DNA from: Chitinophaga skermanii
Lineage (GTDB): Bacteria; Bacteroidota; Bacteroidia; Chitinophagales; Chitinophagaceae
NCBI RefSeq assembly: GCF_003259335.1
Contig: NZ_QLLL01000001.1
Span: 652,406-716,405, forward strand
DNA length: 64,000 nt
Reading direction: 5' to 3'
A program made the translations under genes and the position numbers. The notes under the pieces are model-generated. The model was not told where the DNA came from, made no database searches, and saw only the letters and a list, made by a program, of their open reading frames with translations. Shown here piece after piece: positions 62,999-64,000 of the stretch (position 1 is its first letter; every line of letters begins with the position of its first letter).

Positions 62999-64000
62999 TT
63001 AAGGAGCAATAAGTATCACCACCAAGTCCATCACATTCGTATGTGTAGCCCCGGTTTTCAATAAGCTCCCGGTTTGTTCGAAGAAGGGGTAAGCGTTATT
63101 CGCTTGAAGATAAGATGCCCCGTTTTGCATAGTTGTCATGATATCCGCAGAAGCATATGCCCCGGCTGCATCAGTAGGACCATCTTTGCCATCTGTTCCG
63201 GCGCATAATATGGTAATACCCGGCGTATTATGTAGGGCTAAGCCGGCAGCCAATGCCATTTCTTGGTTTCTTCCTCCCAATCCTTCTCCTTTCACAGTAA
63301 CGGTGCTTTCACCACCTGCTAATAAACAAGCTGGGGTAGCACCATCATAAGCCATGGCTTGTTCGATGAATTGTTGACCCAAATCCCGGGCTTCCCCGCT
63401 GAAATGCTGTTGTAATACTGTTACATGGTACCCCAATTCGCTCGCTTTCTCTGCCGCTGCTTGTATAGCCGTTTCGTTGGTGGCAATTAATTGGTAGAAA
63501 GTATGCTCAAAGGCAATGTCACTAGGGAATGGTGTTTCGTGGTTTTTCTCTTGTAAATGGGTAGCAATAGAAGCCGGTACCTGGTCGAGCAATTGGTATT
63601 TCTTCAATACCGCTAAAGCGTCTTTAATCGTACTAGGATCACCTACAGTAGGTCCCGAGCCTATCACGGATGGATCGTTCCCCGGTACATCGGAAATGGC
63701 GAGCGTAAATAAGGTAGATGGATATACCATCTTTGCTAACTGCCCACCTTTCAGGTATGATAAATGCTTGCGTACCACGTTCATCTCGCTAATATTCGCC
63801 CCGGAACGTAATAACAACTTGGAAAGCACTTGCATGTCTTCCAAGGTAACACCTTCTACAACATCTGCTAACAATGCCGAGGCGCCACCCGATAATAGGA
63901 AAATTAGTACATCCCCTTCTTTCAGTTGCTCGCAAAAAGCACGCATCTTCTCTCCCGCGGCAATGCTAGCTTCGCCCGGGGTAGGATGGTCGGCTTTAAA
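62999..64000 (-). CDS. glycerate 2-kinase, GckA/MOFRL type, N-terminus cut by window end
   Basis: The C-terminal 330 or so residues of a DUF4147/MOFRL glycerate kinase. The frame stays open to the window end, where it reads FKADHPTPGEASIAAGEK, so the first 100 residues are outside. Landmarks are LLSGGASALL, SDVPGNDPSVIGSGPTVGD, LAGGESTVTVKGEGLGGRNQEM and CAGTDGKDGPTDAAGA. It makes 2-phosphoglycerate from glycerate. Beside uxuA it suggests sugar-acid catabolism. Confidence 0.92.
   Translation of the reverse strand, partial: FKADHPTPGEASIAAGEKMRAFCEQLKEGDVLIFLLSGGASALLADVVEGVTLEDMQVLSKLLLRSGANISEMNVVRKHLSYLKGGQLAKMVYPSTLFTLAISDVPGNDPSVIGSGPTVGDPSTIKDALAVLKKYQLLDQVPASIATHLQEKNHETPFPSDIAFEHTFYQLIATNETAIQAAAEKASELGYHVTVLQQHFSGEARDLGQQFIEQAMAYDGATPACLLAGGESTVTVKGEGLGGRNQEMALAAGLALHNTPGITILCAGTDGKDGPTDAAGAYASADIMTTMQNGASYLQANNAYPFFEQTGSLLKTGATHTNVMDLVVILIAP

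Overview
The window is a Bacteroidota chromosome segment. The evidence is three SusC- or SusD-type gene sets, FecI/FecR-type sigma and anti-sigma pairs, lipoprotein signals of the SusD kind, promoter-like TTTG...TAnnTTTG elements, and little use of Shine-Dalgarno sites. The gene set (DUF4397, DUF5009, DUF4434, DUF4974, GH95 and GH29 enzymes, a ba3-type oxidase) fits the Chitinophagales best, but that placement is inference. No rRNA, tRNA, transposase or CRISPR array was seen.

Layout. (1) 1-13355: a glycan-use locus on the + strand. It holds a SusC C-terminus cut by the window edge, SusD, a DUF4397 lipoprotein, a DUF5009 membrane acyltransferase-like protein, a sodium/solute symporter, an SGNH hydrolase, a DUF4434 protein, an AGE-family epimerase, an alpha/beta hydrolase and a sialate O-acetylesterase broken by a one-base frameshift. 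The gene mix suggests acetylated amino sugars or sialic acid. (2) 13666-20278: a self-contained FecI sigma / FecR anti-sigma / STN-SusC / SusD uptake locus. It is followed by a possible 150-nt structured RNA whose promoter-like sequence copies the one in front of fecR. (3) 20477-26823: a histidine kinase and a REC-Crp fusion regulator, divergent from a ba3-type cytochrome oxidase operon that includes a 42-residue subunit IIa, Sco and a cytochrome c. A TGA-N6-TCA palindrome lies between them. (4) 27106-31339: an MscS channel and a GH95 fucosidase.

(5) 31804-37779: a minus-strand five-gene operon of glutamate decarboxylase, amino-acid antiporter, porin, exported glutaminase and lipoprotein, which reads as a glutamine/glutamate acid-resistance system. 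An 11-bp phased degenerate repeat lies upstream. (6) 38528-46126: an unknown protein, a DUF1003 protein, a small HTH protein, a degenerate GIY-YIG protein, a GH-D-like hydrolase and a GH29 fucosidase. (7) 46468-53269: a sigma factor, a TPR-bearing anti-sigma factor, a PKD envelope protein and a TPR-CHAT protease, which may form an envelope signalling system. (8) 53686-58313: MarR divergent from an EmrA/EmrB/TolC efflux operon with a perfect operator-like palindrome over the promoter. (9) 59077-61636: two adjacent toxin-antitoxin type loci. The first is an AT-rich three-gene RelE-like toxin / HigA-like antitoxin / SecB-like chaperone (TAC) module, and the second is an Xre-RES pair. (10) 61689-64000: mannonate dehydratase and a glycerate kinase cut by the window end.

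The strongest candidates for something new are the TAC module, the CHAT/sigma cluster and the putative RNA at 20326-20475. All functional statements rest on motif recognition by eye; no database search was run.
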